Assembly: GCF_027938815.1 (NCBI RefSeq) | Contig: NZ_CP115913.1 | Coordinates: 1-64,000 of the forward strand | DNA: 64,000 nucleotides | Source: Oceanirhabdus sp. W0125-5 | Lineage (GTDB): Bacteria > Bacillota > Clostridia > Clostridiales > Clostridiaceae | Reading direction: 5' to 3' | Shown here: in pieces, positions 18,633-28,094 of the stretch | How the letters are laid out: each line of letters opens with the position of its first letter | Position numbering within the stretch: position 1 is the first letter of the stretch | Position numbers and translations under genes: made by a program | The notes under the pieces: generated by a model | Told to the model about the DNA's origin: nothing | The model's input: only the letters and a program-made list of their open reading frames with translations | The model's database searches: none

Positions 18633-19547
18633 ATGGATTATTTCTCAGTTATACAAAATGCAGTAGATTTTATTGAAGAAAAACTTTTAGACTCCTTCTC
18701 TATAGAGGATGTAGCATGTAAAATAGGTTTCTCCATACCTCACTTTTACAGAATATTTTCTGCTATAGTTGGAGAAACACCTAAAAATTATATAAGAAAA
18801 AGACGTATCTCAGTGGGTGCCTTGATGTTAAGAGAATCAAACCTGAATATATGTGATATAGCATTTGAGACAGGCTTTGAATCTCACGAAGTATTCATAA
18901 GAGCATTCAAGAAAATATATGGTGTTTCACCAAAGAATAGCAAGATATTAGATACTCTCCCTTTATACGAGAAGTTTGATGTTATGAGAAAGAAAAGATT
19001 ATATGAAAGGGATGTGTTATTATTGGATACAAAAATTATTATTAAAAATTCTTTTAAAATTATTGGAAAAACAATTAATCTCAATCAAGCTGAACAAGTA
19101 GAAAATAACTTAATAGATAAATTTTTTAATGAATTTAACAAAGAAAAAATCAATTATCCTGTTTTAAATAAACAAGATAAAATTTATTCATTATACGAAT
19201 ATGATGCTGATTGCATTCATAAGGAAGATGAGAATATAGATTACTTTTATACACTGGGTGTTGAATACGATCAAACCGCTTGTGTACCTGAAGGGTTTGT
19301 TATTAAAGAAATTCCTAAATCTAAATATGCTTTATTTATATATAATACCAAAGAAAAAACATTAAACGGAGAGAGTATATCATCTTTAAAATATGAAGGT
19401 AAGCCAATAACTAATGTATATGATTACATTGATGGAGTATGGATTTTAAATTCAGGATATACTTTATCGGATAATCCAGATTTTGAAATCAGAGACTCTA
19501 ATTCTGATGGGATTATTGAGTATTATATTTCTGTGGAAGATAAATAA
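18633..19547 (+). CDS. AraC-family regulator with GyrI-like effector-binding domain
   Basis: A protein of 304 residues. The AraC DNA-binding domain is N-terminal (about 8-108; 'SIEDVACKIGFSIPHFYRIF' and 'NICDIAFETGFESHEVFIRAFKK'), followed by a C-terminal domain of about 160 residues with the GyrI/AraC effector-binding shape ('YTLGVEYDQTACVPEGF', 'IPKSKYALFIYN'). This order is typical of multidrug- or antibiotic-responsive regulators such as Rob and of many clostridial relatives. TTGGAGG stands seven bases before the ATG. The leader contains a terminator-like element, suggesting attenuation. It stands alone and has its own terminator. Confidence 0.88.
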   Translation: MDYFSVIQNAVDFIEEKLLDSFSIEDVACKIGFSIPHFYRIFSAIVGETPKNYIRKRRISVGALMLRESNLNICDIAFETGFESHEVFIRAFKKIYGVSPKNSKILDTLPLYEKFDVMRKKRLYERDVLLLDTKIIIKNSFKIIGKTINLNQAEQVENNLIDKFFNEFNKEKINYPVLNKQDKIYSLYEYDADCIHKEDENIDYFYTLGVEYDQTACVPEGFVIKEIPKSKYALFIYNTKEKTLNGESISSLKYEGKPITNVYDYIDGVWILNSGYTLSDNPDFEIRDSNSDGIIEYYISVEDK

Positions 19548-19556
19548 AAATTATTT

Positions 19557-19591
19557 AAAGTCATAATTCTTACTTATAGAATTATGACTTT
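19557..19591 (+). terminator. Terminator of the AraC/GyrI-type gene
   Basis: AAAGTCATAATTCT and AGAATTATGACTTT form a 14-bp perfect stem with a 7-base loop, followed by a T-rich stretch. Confidence 0.85.
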
Positions 19592-19727
19592 ATTTCTTAT
19601 TATTCCCCATTACTTTATACACTGCTACCATCTTAAATATCCTTAGTATTTAGATAAAAAAATTCAGAAGGTATTTTAGTAAATTATAGTATAATGGATA
19701 TAGGACAAATTTACAGGAGATATACTT

Positions 19728-20528
19728 ATGGAAGTTATAGTTGGATTAATAGCTTATATTAGCTTTTTTTTATTATCATATAATCTGTTTATAAGAATAA
19801 ATAAAAAACTAAATAAAATTATATCATTAGTCATTGTTTTGGTACTTCCCATAATAAGTTTAATATTTAGTAGTTTATTGATAAAATTTCTAGAAATATC
19901 ACCTAATCTGAAGGGATACACTGAAGATTATTACATTTGGATGATTACTATAACAATAGTAGCATATTCATTTCTATTTGCTAAAAATTATGTTAGTGAT
20001 TTATACGTTTCAAAACCAATAAAAAGACACTGGGGATATTATGTGGCTAAAAAACCATATACAACATTATATGAATCATTCACAACACCACCTTGGGGAA
20101 GGCGAATTCCATCTCGTTATGAAATACTTAAATGGAGAGAAAAATATAAAGACTTTGCCCCTGGAATATCCCAATGGATTGTTTTACTAATTACGATATT
20201 GATATGTATATTTGAATTAACAGTATTTTCAATAATATTTTCCTTGATATATACAGGACACTTCAATTTATCCAACATCCATTTACTTGGAATAACAGCT
20301 TTAGAATTATTGAAATTTATTGGTTCATTAATCTTTATTTTTTTTATATTTTTATTTATTCTTAATAGAGTTGTATTTTTTATTAATGATTTTTTGCATG
20401 TTATTATTGAACATATATTAAATAAATCACTTGAAGAATATGAATGGAGTAAATTATTAAGTTTCACATTACTCTTTAACATACTTGTAGTGTTGATTAT
20501 AGTTATTTTGGTCAAGTTAATACGATAA
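19728..20528 (+). CDS. Hypothetical multi-pass membrane protein
   Basis: I do not recognise this 266-residue protein. It has about five hydrophobic segments: two near the N-terminus, one near 75-95, and two in the last 120 residues. Between them is a basic, aromatic-rich loop ('PIKRHWGYYVAKKPYTTLYE', 'TTPPWGRRIPSRYE'). AGGAG precedes the ATG by eight bases, and a TATAAT element lies near 19690. Its gene converges on the YARHG lipoprotein gene across a shared terminator. Confidence 0.7.
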   Translation: MEVIVGLIAYISFFLLSYNLFIRINKKLNKIISLVIVLVLPIISLIFSSLLIKFLEISPNLKGYTEDYYIWMITITIVAYSFLFAKNYVSDLYVSKPIKRHWGYYVAKKPYTTLYESFTTPPWGRRIPSRYEILKWREKYKDFAPGISQWIVLLITILICIFELTVFSIIFSLIYTGHFNLSNIHLLGITALELLKFIGSLIFIFFIFLFILNRVVFFINDFLHVIIEHILNKSLEEYEWSKLLSFTLLFNILVVLIIVILVKLIR

Positions 20529-20540
20529 GTAAATACAAAA

Positions 20541-20584
20541 AAAAAGTTGCCACAAAATAAATGTTTATCTTGTGGCAATCTCTT
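20541..20584. terminator. Bidirectional terminator between convergent genes
   Basis: TTGCCACAA/TTGTGGCAA stem flanked by an A-run on one side and a T-rich run on the other. It serves both the membrane-protein gene and the YARHG gene. Confidence 0.8.
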
Positions 20585-23500
20585 TAATTATCTTTTTCAA
20601 ACTTCAACAACATTTCAATATTCTTAATATCAGTTGGGGATAATAAATGGTCTACATCATCAAATAACTCTCTATACCAATAATAATCAGAGAAGTATTC
20701 TTTATATTTTACACTCTTTAAAATATACCCATGTCTTGCATAATATGCATTCCTAAGTAATTCCATCTGTTCCTTGTTCAATAATTTAATGAAATTCTCA
20801 GTAAGAGGCACTGTTAAATCAACAAACTGATCATACAATACAAGCCAGAACTTTTCATTACTATCCTCTCGCTTATCACCCGTTCCAAATTTTGATATAT
20901 ACCAATAGTCAACAACACCGCTATTATTTTTCTCTACAACATTAAAATAATGATTATCAAATTTATATTCGTATCTAACAGCAGTCTCATTCTTTGTTGT
21001 ATCTAAACCATATATTTCTGGCTCCAATTCTATAATATTATACTCTTCTCCATACAAGGACTTCATCTCGTCTAATGAAACACCTACCTTGAACCCTCTT
21101 AAAGTTGGAAAAGTACTTCTTATTTCAACCAGTTTATTTGTTTTTTCATCAAATACCAACCTAGCCTCAAGATTATTCCCACGGTCTTTAATACTTATTA
21201 CAGTATCACCAAAATCAAATCTGCCGATAGATTGTGATCTAACATGTTTTTCCCGTGAATCTAAAATGATAATTGGAACAGTAGATGATACATAGGTTTC
21301 TAAATTTTTCTTCCTTATAACATCAGCTGCACCTTTAAATGTCATATCAATATAAAAATCATTTCTATGTTCCCCATCTTCAGTTGGCTTTGATGTAGTT
21401 ACATCTAATTTAATTTCTTTACTTTTCCCAATTTGATTCTTCACTTTAAAAACAAAAGACTCACCATCATTAAAAAGGTCAAATTCATGTGAACAATCTT
21501 TTGCTATTAAGTTAACATCACTACTTTTATTATTCATCATAAATAAGTCTGCTGATAAACCATCTTCTGCAAATGCCAAAATATAGATATATTCACTTTT
21601 GTCATCAACTTTATATGCAAATCGAAACTCATCATTAGCATATACAACATTTGAATGAAACTCCGCTCCTTTATCTTGAGGGATAATTTTGATAGATTCA
21701 TAATCCTCAAAACTATGTAAAAGCTTATTTTCATGAGTGTATAAATGGTTTTTATTATTAAAAAATGATTTTTGTCTCCTTAATAATTGAAAATATTCTT
21801 CCTCACTAACATCAGTTAACGTTTTATTTATAATATCGTACACTAAATAAGTACTTTCAGAACTATTAAACCATGAAGATATAAATATATAATTTTCCTC
21901 TCTATTGACTGATCCAAATTTATAAATTTCTCTTTCTAATGTTGAAGTAAATGTATCTACAAGATTCATAGAATAATCATAAGTATTTATAGTTAATGAT
22001 TTTTCATTATCATAAGTTATTACATATATATAATCATCATCTATAACCAGTCCATTCCTAGTAACTACATCAGATTCTATTTTATGAAATTCTTTAGTGT
22101 TATTTTCCCAAGAGGTGTAACCATTAAAATCAAATAATCCCTTCTCACCAAAAGAAAATGAAGTTAAAACTTGATTCCATCTTATATTCAAATCATCAAA
22201 ACTTTCAAAAGAGCATTTTCCTCTTTGTGGGATCATTCCTCTCTCATCAAAGATATACTTACTATACTCAGAACTGACAGATTTACCATTATCCAAAGAC
22301 TTTGATGAAACTAAACTGGAATTTTCAAAAAATACTTTTTCTCCAGTATTTACATTCAACTTGTACAACTTAGGAATTTCTTTATAAAAATCAAGCTCAC
22401 AATAATATAGCCACTCCTCAGTTAAATCACAGAAAAAATACAGCTTTTCTTTAAGAAAAACATTCCAGTTGATATTATAGCAAAAGTCACCATCCAAAAT
22501 TGATTTTACCTTTAGAGTTTCTAAATTAGCAGCATAGATTTTATCCTTTCCACTGTATAAAATGGTATTACCTTTTTTACTGACGATATTATTACACCAC
22601 GGAAGGATAAGTTTGTGGTTTTTATTTGTTTTAGAATCATAAATATAATAATAATCGTTATAACTTATATTATCTCCACTGTTATCATCCTCTAAAACGA
22701 AAACATATTCCTCGTCAGTAATAGCTTCAATGTATTCTTCTCTACTAATATTTTTACTATGTGAGTTCGTATTTTCAATCCTCTCAAGCTCAAAAAATAC
22801 ACCTCCACCATATAAAATCATTGTATTAGAATCTTTAATGTATAAAGAGCATCCATTTCCCTCTGAATCTCTAGCATTTATTTTTGTAGCTGTATCCCCT
22901 GTAATACCCAAATTTTCAAATAAAACATAATGCCTCCAGCCTGATTCAAAGTCTTCTTTAGATATTACTGATTTTGAGTAAGTTGGATTCTTTGCTACCA
23001 TATCCAAATATATAAGCCCATCCCCAAAACAACTCGCTTCTTCCTTTGAGAAATGCATGACCTGATTTAAAATATAATTTATATCATCAGATGAATAAAC
23101 AGTTACTTTTCCAGAATCCAAAACCCTATTAATTTTCCAATCTCCTAAATATATATCTTCCTTTTCATTCACAGTAATTTCTTCAAAGGTATACCCTTTT
23201 TTAGTCAACTTAATATTCAATGAATCATGAATATTTCCTTCTAGATCAAGTGTATTTATAGTAATAGTGTTATCCTTAAAATCATAAGTGTATTTCCCAG
23301 TATATCCACATCCAACGGAATAGCTGTCCTCATCACCATATTTATACACTTTCCATCTGCCAAAAAGATTATAACTATCATCAACCTCAAACTTCTCAAA
23401 TTTAAGACTGTCTACTTTAAACCCCGTAAGTTTAAAATAATTACTATCTACACCTTCAATACTAGCAACTATATTGGTATAATATTCTCCATCTATTTCT

Positions 23501-24096
23501 ATGAAATCATAAAAAATAAATTTGCCTACACCAGAAGCTGTTTGAATAATTGTATCAAGATTCTGTATAGTTACTTCATTATTTTCATCCCAAATCTGAA
23601 CATACAAATATATTAAACTTCCATCTCTAATCACTGAATTACCAAATTCAGCAAATCTATAATGAGTGCTGCCAATATTCAGTGTGTCACTAAATTTAAG
23701 ATAGAATTCATTTGAATCCCCAATAATCTCTTCTGGGGTACATGAAATACTTTGTTTATTATTAAGAATGTCTTCAAGTATATCATTGCATTGTCTATTG
23801 ATTTCATTTACATCCTTTGCCATATATTGCTTTGAAGAATCATTAAATACAGATATTTTATTTTTAAATGAACTTACCTTATTATTAAAATCCTCAACTT
23901 GTACTTTTTCAATAGATTGGTTATTATTTTTATCATTTTCAATAATGTTATCTTCTTTCTTAATAGTGTTTTTTTCTTTAATAATAGTACTCTCTTCTAT
24001 AGTTTTATTATTGCAGCTTGTACAAAATAATAAAATAAATACAGTAATTAAACAGAACTGTAAACTAACTTTTCCTTTCAATCTTAATTTATCCAC
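20584..24096 (-). CDS. Large YARHG-domain lipoprotein
   Basis: A protein of 1170 residues. The N-terminus is a lipoprotein signal ('LITVFILLFCTSC', Cys at about residue 28), so it is anchored outside the membrane. A Lys/Glu/Asn-rich linker follows, then long beta-rich regions including repeated DUF5050-like 'YYCELD', 'YIYVITYDNEKS' blocks of beta-propeller appearance. The last 70 residues are a YARHG domain ('LRNAYYARHGYILKS'). Such proteins are common in Clostridia; their roles are not established. The start is GTG with GGGGAGGGG six bases upstream. It is a single-gene unit. Confidence 0.82.
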   Translation of the reverse strand: MDKLRLKGKVSLQFCLITVFILLFCTSCNNKTIEESTIIKEKNTIKKEDNIIENDKNNNQSIEKVQVEDFNNKVSSFKNKISVFNDSSKQYMAKDVNEINRQCNDILEDILNNKQSISCTPEEIIGDSNEFYLKFSDTLNIGSTHYRFAEFGNSVIRDGSLIYLYVQIWDENNEVTIQNLDTIIQTASGVGKFIFYDFIEIDGEYYTNIVASIEGVDSNYFKLTGFKVDSLKFEKFEVDDSYNLFGRWKVYKYGDEDSYSVGCGYTGKYTYDFKDNTITINTLDLEGNIHDSLNIKLTKKGYTFEEITVNEKEDIYLGDWKINRVLDSGKVTVYSSDDINYILNQVMHFSKEEASCFGDGLIYLDMVAKNPTYSKSVISKEDFESGWRHYVLFENLGITGDTATKINARDSEGNGCSLYIKDSNTMILYGGGVFFELERIENTNSHSKNISREEYIEAITDEEYVFVLEDDNSGDNISYNDYYYIYDSKTNKNHKLILPWCNNIVSKKGNTILYSGKDKIYAANLETLKVKSILDGDFCYNINWNVFLKEKLYFFCDLTEEWLYYCELDFYKEIPKLYKLNVNTGEKVFFENSSLVSSKSLDNGKSVSSEYSKYIFDERGMIPQRGKCSFESFDDLNIRWNQVLTSFSFGEKGLFDFNGYTSWENNTKEFHKIESDVVTRNGLVIDDDYIYVITYDNEKSLTINTYDYSMNLVDTFTSTLEREIYKFGSVNREENYIFISSWFNSSESTYLVYDIINKTLTDVSEEEYFQLLRRQKSFFNNKNHLYTHENKLLHSFEDYESIKIIPQDKGAEFHSNVVYANDEFRFAYKVDDKSEYIYILAFAEDGLSADLFMMNNKSSDVNLIAKDCSHEFDLFNDGESFVFKVKNQIGKSKEIKLDVTTSKPTEDGEHRNDFYIDMTFKGAADVIRKKNLETYVSSTVPIIILDSREKHVRSQSIGRFDFGDTVISIKDRGNNLEARLVFDEKTNKLVEIRSTFPTLRGFKVGVSLDEMKSLYGEEYNIIELEPEIYGLDTTKNETAVRYEYKFDNHYFNVVEKNNSGVVDYWYISKFGTGDKREDSNEKFWLVLYDQFVDLTVPLTENFIKLLNKEQMELLRNAYYARHGYILKSVKYKEYFSDYYWYRELFDDVDHLLSPTDIKNIEMLLKFEKDN

Positions 24097-24176
24097 TCAA
24101 TACCCCTCCCCTTCACAGGAAGTATACCATTTAATTAATAAAAAGTATATATTTGTAATACAATTGTAAACAAATA

Positions 24177-24205
24177 TTGACATTTATTTTTGCCAGCATT
24201 ATACT
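24177..24205 (+). promoter_or_regulatory. Sigma-A promoter upstream of a gene remnant or RNA
   Basis: TTGACA, a 17-base spacer and TATACT give five of six consensus bases at -10. The transcript would start near 24212 and reach the terminator-like hairpin at 24558-24584. Confidence 0.6.
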
Positions 24206-24240
24206 GTTAATATATTACATTGAAATTGAAGGTGTTTGAT

Positions 24241-24480
24241 ATGAAAAATATTATGAACTATTATGTTGTGATTAAAACAGGTAACTGCTCCGTATAAATT
24301 AGAAAAAAACTGATATTAGGTTTTATTACGAAAATCAATTTATACATGTTCCAAAATCTCAAAGATTCAATGAGTTATGGACTTGTTTAAATTGAATTTG
24401 AGTTAAAACCTAAAGCAGCACTTTGTCCGGAGCCTAATATTTGCTGATTTATGGTAAAAAGCTTTGAGGCGTACTTTAAA
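24241..24480 (+). pseudogene. Possible decayed NusG/LoaP-type antiterminator gene
   Basis: A short frame of 18 codons begins at 24241 with a ribosome site (GAAGGTG) and reads MNYYVVIKTGN, like the first strand of the NusG N-terminal domain. In other frames 'FIHVPKSQRF' appears at about 24339 and a 'PG.YLLIYGK'-like stretch at about 24427. Order and spacing (about 31 and 57 residues after the first strand) fit a NusG-family domain broken by several frameshifts and stops. The alternative is a structured RNA of about 370 nt between the promoter and the hairpin at 24558. The segment 24297-24345 also contains a GTATAAATT/AATTTATAC stem. Evidence is weak. Confidence 0.3.
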
Positions 24481-24557
24481 TTTTATTTATGAGTATGTTT
24501 ATTTAGCTTGCCATTGAAATCCTAATATTTAATACATCTATTGTATGGAATCCCGGA

Positions 24558-24584
24558 CACTGCCTTTATGTCAGTGGCTTTTTT
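24558..24584 (+). terminator. Terminator-like hairpin with T6
   Basis: CACTG/CAGTG stem, with an alternative GCC/GGC pairing, followed by GGCTTTTTT. It would end the transcript started at 24177. Confidence 0.5.
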
Positions 24585-24609
24585 AATTTATACGTTTACG
24601 ACTTTTTAT

Positions 24610-24656
24610 AAGGAAAATATTGTATTGGGGTCAGTCCCCAATACAATATTTTCCTT
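24610..24656 (+). repeat. 21-bp perfect hairpin with GGGGTCAG loop before the ABC transporter gene
   Basis: AAGGAAAATATTGTATTGGGG pairs perfectly with the downstream arm across a TCAGT loop, ending 29 bases before the start of the transporter gene. The GGGGTCAG core is shared with the hairpin at 4009-4039. No T-run follows. Confidence 0.6.
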
Positions 24657-24684
24657 AAAATTTCTGTAGAAAGAGGGGTTACTT

Positions 24685-26409
24685 ATGTTAAAATACGTAC
24701 TAAAAAAATTCAAAGCAATGTCGCTTTTTTATGTGTTAAATGGGATTATTCAGATATTAGCAGCATCATTAAGCGTTGTTTATCTTCAAAAATTAATTGA
24801 TAAACTTCCAGAAGCAAATAGCTACAATGAAGTAATCACAATAATTATAGTTTATGGGGTACTGCTTCTAGTAGATTGTTTACTATCTTATCTAGATGAA
24901 TATCCATATAGAATGTTATCAAATGGTATATATCATGAATTAAAAATATTAGCTTTAAAGAAAATCTCAAAAATAGATTACGTTTCTTATCAAGGAAAAG
25001 GTACTGGTTCACTTGTTCAGCTTATAGAAGCTGGTGCTATGGCTGGTAAGAATATATTATTTGATTTTTATATGAATCTTTTCAGAAATATTCTTCCTGG
25101 AATAATTATAAGTTTAATACTCATTGGTACTTATAACTTAGAAATAATGGCTGTTATTTTCATAGGGTATGTAGTAATCTTCTTTATTTCAAATATTCTA
25201 ATGAAATACTTATATAAAATCAAAGATAAAATTCTTACTTCTGAGGAATGGCTGTCAAAACACTTCATCCGTGGTTTTATGGAATTAGTAGTATTTAGAC
25301 TTAACAAAAGATATGAAACTGAAATAAACAAAATTGAACAAAGATCAAATTCAGTAGTGAAATCTAAAACAAAAATAAGAATGATACATGAATTATTTTT
25401 CACTCTTTTCGCTTTAATCATCATTATCATAAAGTTAATCATATTGTTTATAGGGGTAGGCCAAGTTGTGAAAGGCGATATATCTGTGGGAGCAATAATA
25501 GCCCTTATAACCTTTGTAGATAGAATTTACTCTCCTATTGCTATATTAAATGTAATCTTCATCGATTACAAATTAGATAAGGTAGCTTTCAAACGATTAG
25601 AGGATTTCATGAATCTACCTGATGATATTAATTTAAGAAAAGGTTCACCTATACAAGTAAAAGAGGGAAAAATAGAATTTAAAAATGTTTCATTTGATTA
25701 CAATAATGTACCTATATTGAACAACTTAAGCCTTTGTATTGAAGGAAATTCTTCAACAGCATTTGTGGGTTCAAGTGGTGCTGGAAAATCTACTATCATA
25801 AAAATGATTCTAGGTTTATTAAAACCTACAAAAGGAGATCTTTATGTTGATGATTCCAACCTAAGCAAAGTTTTATTAGATGACTATTATGATGATGTTT
25901 CTTATGTTTCTCAAGACGCTCCTATTTTTGATGGAACATTAAGAGAGAATATTGTCTTTGATGAAGATATTAGTGATGATGAGATATACGAGATTCTTGA
26001 CCAAGTACAATTAAAGGATTTTGTCATGAGATTACCTCACAAATTATATACTGAAGTTGGCGAAAAAGGGGTTAAGCTTTCTGGTGGTGAGAAGCAAAGA
26101 CTAGCTTTCGCTAGAGTGTTTTTCCAAAAGTCTAAAATTGTTATACTTGATGAGGCTACTTCTGCATTAGACAGCATAAACGAGAATCTTATAACGAACA
26201 ACCTGTTGAAAAAATGTAAAGATAAAACAATAATTATAATTGCTCATCGTCTTCACACCATAAAAAATGTTGATAACATATTGGTTATTGATGATGGCAA
26301 GCTAGCAGAATCAGGTTCTTTTGAATCATTACTAGCTAAAGACGGATTATTTAAGAAACTTTGGGATTGCCAAGTTAAAGACCATGAAACCGAACTCTTA
26401 AATAGTTAA
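24685..26409 (+). CDS. ABC transporter, fused permease and ATPase
   Basis: A protein of 574 residues. Membrane segments occupy about 1-290 (type-1 exporter fold) and the ATPase about 325-560. Visible motifs: Walker A GSSGAGKST (362-369), Q-loop in 'SYVSQDAPIFDGTLRENI', signature LSGGEKQR (about 475), Walker B IVILDE (485-490) and the H-loop in 'IIIIAHRLHTI'. It acts as a homodimer or with a partner half-transporter that is not adjacent. The substrate is unknown (peptides, lipids or drugs are typical). AGAGGGG stands before the ATG, and a 21-bp hairpin lies just upstream in the leader. Confidence 0.93.
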   Translation: MLKYVLKKFKAMSLFYVLNGIIQILAASLSVVYLQKLIDKLPEANSYNEVITIIIVYGVLLLVDCLLSYLDEYPYRMLSNGIYHELKILALKKISKIDYVSYQGKGTGSLVQLIEAGAMAGKNILFDFYMNLFRNILPGIIISLILIGTYNLEIMAVIFIGYVVIFFISNILMKYLYKIKDKILTSEEWLSKHFIRGFMELVVFRLNKRYETEINKIEQRSNSVVKSKTKIRMIHELFFTLFALIIIIIKLIILFIGVGQVVKGDISVGAIIALITFVDRIYSPIAILNVIFIDYKLDKVAFKRLEDFMNLPDDINLRKGSPIQVKEGKIEFKNVSFDYNNVPILNNLSLCIEGNSSTAFVGSSGAGKSTIIKMILGLLKPTKGDLYVDDSNLSKVLLDDYYDDVSYVSQDAPIFDGTLRENIVFDEDISDDEIYEILDQVQLKDFVMRLPHKLYTEVGEKGVKLSGGEKQRLAFARVFFQKSKIVILDEATSALDSINENLITNNLLKKCKDKTIIIIAHRLHTIKNVDNILVIDDGKLAESGSFESLLAKDGLFKKLWDCQVKDHETELLNS

Positions 26410-26439
26410 GGAATTTAAATTAAATATTAAATTATAAAC

Positions 26440-26480
26440 AGCCAATATCTTTCATTAACTTGAAAGATATTGGCTTTCTC
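26440..26480. terminator. Bidirectional terminator
   Basis: AGCCAATATCTTTC/GAAAGATATTGGCT is a 14-bp perfect stem with an 8-base loop, between convergent ABC transporter and CPBP protease genes. Confidence 0.85.
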
Positions 26481-26484
26481 TTAT

Positions 26485-27345
26485 TTATAATTCCTTTTTA
26501 TATATTATATTTTTCTTATTATAATTACATATAACTAGCATACCACTTACCAGTAATGCTACTATTGTAGGAAAAAGTGAACTTACATCACCTATATGAT
26601 TTCCAAATAAAATCACTTTCTTAGGCAGGTATTCAAAAATAAATAATGGTCTTCCAAGATTCTCACTTCCAATTCCAATAATTGATAACATAAAGAAATC
26701 ATAAGCAAAGTGTAAACCTATTGTTATCCATAATGATTTATAATATATTCTTATCAAACAGAACATTACTCCAAATGATGCAGGTACTAAATAGCTCAAT
26801 AACTCAGTGTATGATGAAGATGGAGCATGAACTATAGTGAAAAAAACTGTTGTAATCACAATAGCACTTATGGTTCCTTTTTCTTTTTGAAACTTCGTAA
26901 AAAGATATCCTCTAAAAGCTAATTCTTCAACAACACCTGCAAAAGTTGCAATTATAAATCCACAGACTATAGTCTTTATAAATTCTCCATATGCTCCAGT
27001 CTCAAAACCCAATTTTAAAAATCTAGCTCCAACAACATGTAACATCCCAACTATAGCACAAGTGATAATAGCCGCTAACAACACACCTATCATAAATTGT
27101 TTCACAGCATTTTTATTGCTGCTTAATCCAATATCATCTAATGCTAATTTACCATTAAATTGACTGATTAACATTATCCCGATTCCACCTAGTACAATTG
27201 CTATAAAAACCGCATTTGCAAATAAGTCTTTAGCTGGTTCTAACCCTATCATTATTAAACTTACCTTTACCAGATTAATAAATACTATAACTAAAACTAC
27301 TATTAATATACTATTAATAAATTTGTTTTTTTCTATAAATTTCAT
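26485..27345 (-). CDS. CPBP (CAAX/Abi)-family intramembrane metalloprotease
   Basis: A membrane protein of 286 residues with about eight hydrophobic segments. The family motifs are present: EExxxR in 'VVEELAFRGYLF', a His in 'TIVHAPSSS' and HxxxD in 'GLHFAYDFF'. These residues form the intramembrane glutamic/metal-type active site. Bacterial members process membrane peptides or serve in bacteriocin self-immunity; which applies here is unknown. GGAGGG precedes the ATG. The two-component genes lie upstream on the same strand, but 91 bases away and read towards it, so co-regulation is possible. Confidence 0.88.
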   Translation of the reverse strand: MKFIEKNKFINSILIVVLVIVFINLVKVSLIMIGLEPAKDLFANAVFIAIVLGGIGIMLISQFNGKLALDDIGLSSNKNAVKQFMIGVLLAAIITCAIVGMLHVVGARFLKLGFETGAYGEFIKTIVCGFIIATFAGVVEELAFRGYLFTKFQKEKGTISAIVITTVFFTIVHAPSSSYTELLSYLVPASFGVMFCLIRIYYKSLWITIGLHFAYDFFMLSIIGIGSENLGRPLFIFEYLPKKVILFGNHIGDVSSLFPTIVALLVSGMLVICNYNKKNIIYKKEL

Positions 27346-27436
27346 ATTATAGCCCTCCGTTCTCTATACAAATAATGTTAACAAAACAGAGTATTGAAAA
27401 AAAGTAACCCTAGTAACTAAAAGGGTAATCATTTAT

Positions 27437-28081
27437 TTAGAAATTAATGTTTTTCAAAAACAAAACTGCAGCAGTTCTATTGTTCACACCTATCTTACTG
27501 TAGATTCTTGAAACGTAATTCTTAACTGTTCCTTTTGATAAAAATAATTTTTTCCCTATCTCATTATTGGAATAACCCAAAGCGATTAATTTACATACTT
27601 CTATATCCTTTTTGGTAAAATTCAAAGTACTTATATCATAATACCCTTCTTCCATATTTCTTTGAGTATTAAAAATATTATTTAAAAATTTCTTAGCAAT
27701 TTTGTTAGGTAATATAAACTTACCATCATAAATCTCTCTTATAGACTGAATTAAGCTTGTATAATCAGTCTCTTTTAGAATATATCCACTTGCCCCATTC
27801 CTTATTGCATCAACTATAAGCTCCTCATCATCAAATGTGGTAAGCATAATAATAATTATGTTTTCAAATTCTTCCTTTATTATTCTAGTTGCTTCAACCC
27901 CATTTGTAATAGGCATTCTAATATCCATTAAAATCACATCAGGTTGTACCTCTTTAACAAATTCATATGCCTCTTTTCCATTAGCAGCAGTCCCTACTAC
28001 TTCCATATCATCTTCTAGGTTTAAAACTATTTTTAATCCATCTCTCATTAAGGTCTGATCATCTACAATCAGTATCTTCAT
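27437..28081 (-). CDS. NarL/LuxR-family response regulator
   Basis: A protein of 214 residues: an N-terminal receiver (acidic pocket 'VDDQ', phospho-acceptor Asp in 'VILMDIRMP', switch Thr in 'MLTTFDD', Lys in 'YILKETD') and a C-terminal LuxR-type helix-turn-helix ('IALGYSNNEIGKKLFLSKGTVKNYVSRIY'). GGGAGGTAG precedes the ATG. It follows its kinase by 13 bases, so the two are one operon. The CPBP protease gene downstream is a candidate target. Confidence 0.93.
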   Translation of the reverse strand: MKILIVDDQTLMRDGLKIVLNLEDDMEVVGTAANGKEAYEFVKEVQPDVILMDIRMPITNGVEATRIIKEEFENIIIIMLTTFDDEELIVDAIRNGASGYILKETDYTSLIQSIREIYDGKFILPNKIAKKFLNNIFNTQRNMEEGYYDISTLNFTKKDIEVCKLIALGYSNNEIGKKLFLSKGTVKNYVSRIYSKIGVNNRTAAVLFLKNINF

Positions 28082-28094
28082 TAACGCTACCTCC

